DNA from: Pseudomonadota bacterium
GTDB taxonomy: Bacteria > Pseudomonadota > Alphaproteobacteria > Acetobacterales > Acetobacteraceae
Direction: 5' to 3'
DNA: 8,820 nt
NCBI GenBank assembly: GCA_021805485.1
Contig: JAJZFF010000121.1
Span: 1 to 8,820, forward strand
Under the pieces are notes generated by a model that made no database searches, was not told the DNA's origin, and saw nothing but the letters and a program-made list of their open reading frames with translations. The position numbers were made by a program, and so were the translations under genes. Each line of letters opens with the position of its first letter. Positions within the stretch are counted from its first letter, which is position 1. Below are positions 7,486 through 8,820 of this stretch, piece after piece.

Positions 7486-8811
7486 TCAGAGCGGGATCGT
7501 GATCGCCACCCGCAGGCCGCCGAGCGGGCTGGTATCGAGGCGGAGCGTGCCGCCATGCGCCGCGACGATGTCGCGGGCGATGGCGAGGCCGAGGCCGGTG
7601 CCGGCGGCCGAGCCGCTTTCGAAGGGACGCAGCATCTGCTCGCGACGCTCGGCGGGGATGCCGGGACCATCGTCGTCGATCACGATCCGCAGCATCTGCC
7701 CGCCTTCCGGCGCCGCCGCGACGACGATGCGGTGGGCGTGGCGGGCCGCGTTGTCGAGCAGGTTGGACAGCGCCCGGCGCATCGCCTCCGGCCGGACCAC
7801 CGCCTGCGGCAGGTGCGCGAGGTCGAGCGCGATGGCGGCGCCGCCGCGCGCGGCGCGGGCGGCGAGATCCTCGATCAGCAGGGCGATGTCGGTCGGCTGG
7901 GGCTGCTCGGTGCCCTCGCCGCGGGCGAAGGTGAGGTAGAGGCCGATCAGCCGTTCCATTTCCGTCACGTCGTCGTTCATGCCGTCGGTGTCGGCGATGT
8001 CGGGCGGCAGCATGGCGATGGCGAGGCGCAGCCGGGTGAGCGGGGTGCGCAGGTCGTGCGAGACGCCGGCGAGCATCGCGGTGCGCTGGGTGAGGAAGCG
8101 GCGGATGCGGTCCTGCATGCGGTTGAAGGCGGTGGCGGCGCGGCGGACCTCGATCGCGCCCTCGGGGCGGATCGGACCGGGATCGCGCCCCATGCCGAAG
8201 GCCTCGGCGGCGAGCGCGAGGCGGCGGATGGCGCGGACCTGGTTGCGCAGGAACAGGATGGCGATGCCGAGCAGCAGGATGGTGACGCCGGCGAGCCAGG
8301 CGAAGAAGATGTAGAGCGCGCCGACATAGAGGCGCTTGCGCGGCACGTCGACCGTCATCACCCCGGTTGCGAGCTGGACATCGACGCGGATCATCCCCGG
8401 CGGGCCGTTCCAGACCAGGGAGAATTTCCGGTTGAGGTCGCGGCGGAGGGCGCGGGCGAGGTCGGTATCCACCGGGCCGAAGACATGGGGCAGGCCGCGC
8501 GGGGTGAGTTTTTCTCCCTCGTGGAAATGGAAGCGGAACTGGAAGCGCTGCCCGGCATGGGCGAAGATCCGCGCGCTGCTGGCGGGGTGCAGGGCGGCCT
8601 GGTCGAGCACGAAGGCGATCTCGCCGGCGACGCTGCCGGCGAGGCGGCGGGAGAGCACGTCGAGATGGCTGCCGTAGAAGATCTGCAGCGCGACGCCCTC
8701 GAGCAGGATCAGCGGCAGGATCACGATCAGCAGGGTGCGGCCGAACAGGCTGCGCGGCAGGATCTTGCGCAGGACGCGGTCGGGCTCGAGACCGCGCGGG
8801 GCGAGCCTCAT
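7486..8811 (-). CDS. EnvZ-like sensor histidine kinase
   Basis: 441 residues from the ATG at 8811; only nine bases remain before the window edge, so an earlier start is possible. Inner-membrane two-component kinase that autophosphorylates and passes phosphate to a response regulator. Order of parts: transmembrane helix 1 (about 24-45), a periplasmic domain (about 46-161), transmembrane helix 2 (about 162-187), a HAMP linker (about 188-240), dimerisation domain with 'AGVSHDLRTPLTRLRL' and phospho-accepting H252, then the ATPase domain with N box 'SNLLDNAARHA' (N354), G1 'DDDGPGIP' (380-386) and G2 'GTGLGLAI' (404-411). The H-box is nearly identical to that of E. coli EnvZ, an osmosensing kinase acting on OmpR. 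The cognate response regulator is probably just upstream, outside the window, since these genes are normally adjacent. I do not use the symbol envZ because the periplasmic domain differs and the stimulus is unknown. Confidence 0.93.
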   Translation of the reverse strand: MRLAPRGLEPDRVLRKILPRSLFGRTLLIVILPLILLEGVALQIFYGSHLDVLSRRLAGSVAGEIAFVLDQAALHPASSARIFAHAGQRFQFRFHFHEGEKLTPRGLPHVFGPVDTDLARALRRDLNRKFSLVWNGPPGMIRVDVQLATGVMTVDVPRKRLYVGALYIFFAWLAGVTILLLGIAILFLRNQVRAIRRLALAAEAFGMGRDPGPIRPEGAIEVRRAATAFNRMQDRIRRFLTQRTAMLAGVSHDLRTPLTRLRLAIAMLPPDIADTDGMNDDVTEMERLIGLYLTFARGEGTEQPQPTDIALLIEDLAARAARGGAAIALDLAHLPQAVVRPEAMRRALSNLLDNAARHAHRIVVAAAPEGGQMLRIVIDDDGPGIPAERREQMLRPFESGSAAGTGLGLAIARDIVAAHGGTLRLDTSPLGGLRVAITIPL

Positions 8812-8820
8812 GGGCCCGGC

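Noticed and set aside
7486..8811. His/Phe-rich stretch in the kinase periplasmic domain (about residues 85-100) as a metal sensor
   Set aside because: Similar alternating aromatic/basic strands occur in EnvZ-like kinases of alphaproteobacteria, and the His count is too low to claim metal binding.

Overview
The window is GC-rich throughout, with strong G/C preference at third codon positions. Its genes look like the chromosome of an alphaproteobacterium. The family Acetobacteraceae (order Rhodospirillales) is my best guess, based on the overall style of the proteins: an EnvZ-like kinase, a glycosyltransferase with an N-terminal 'RPSGIQR' motif, and a LuxI/FeeM-like acyltransferase. This placement is an inference, not a database result. 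I see no tRNA, rRNA, CRISPR array, insertion sequence or phage gene.

Layout, left to right. Positions 1-1109 (minus) hold the N-terminal part of a membrane sensor: about six transmembrane helices followed by a PAS/PAC module. Its output domain lies beyond the left edge. Across an 84-bp, comparatively AT-rich divergent spacer with inverted repeats lies a plus-strand FeeM-like N-acyltransferase (1194-2027). A 13-bp perfect inverted repeat (2038-2074) separates it from a convergent minus-strand pair: a RhlE-type DEAD-box RNA helicase (3307-4839) followed by glutaryl-CoA dehydrogenase gcdH (2084-3310), joined by an ATGA overlap. A 264-bp divergent spacer leads to a plus-strand SIMPL-domain exported protein (5104-5811). 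Its 3' end overlaps, tail to tail, a minus-strand GT4-type glycosyltransferase (5768-7252). After a 233-bp gap comes a minus-strand EnvZ-like sensor histidine kinase (7486-8811), whose start and probable response-regulator partner are at or beyond the right edge.

Working together: gcdH serves lysine/tryptophan/aromatic catabolism through glutaryl-CoA, and its coupling to an RNA helicase is unexpected. The left edge is the most suggestive part. A lipid-signal-type acyltransferase (LuxI/FeeM fold residues visible) is divergent from a membrane PAS sensor that may signal through cyclic-di-GMP or a kinase domain. The remaining genes (SIMPL, glycosyltransferase, EnvZ-like kinase) are envelope-related, but nothing in the sequence ties them into one pathway. 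I do not see a clear new multi-gene system; the acyltransferase/sensor pair and its spacer are the best candidates for follow-up.
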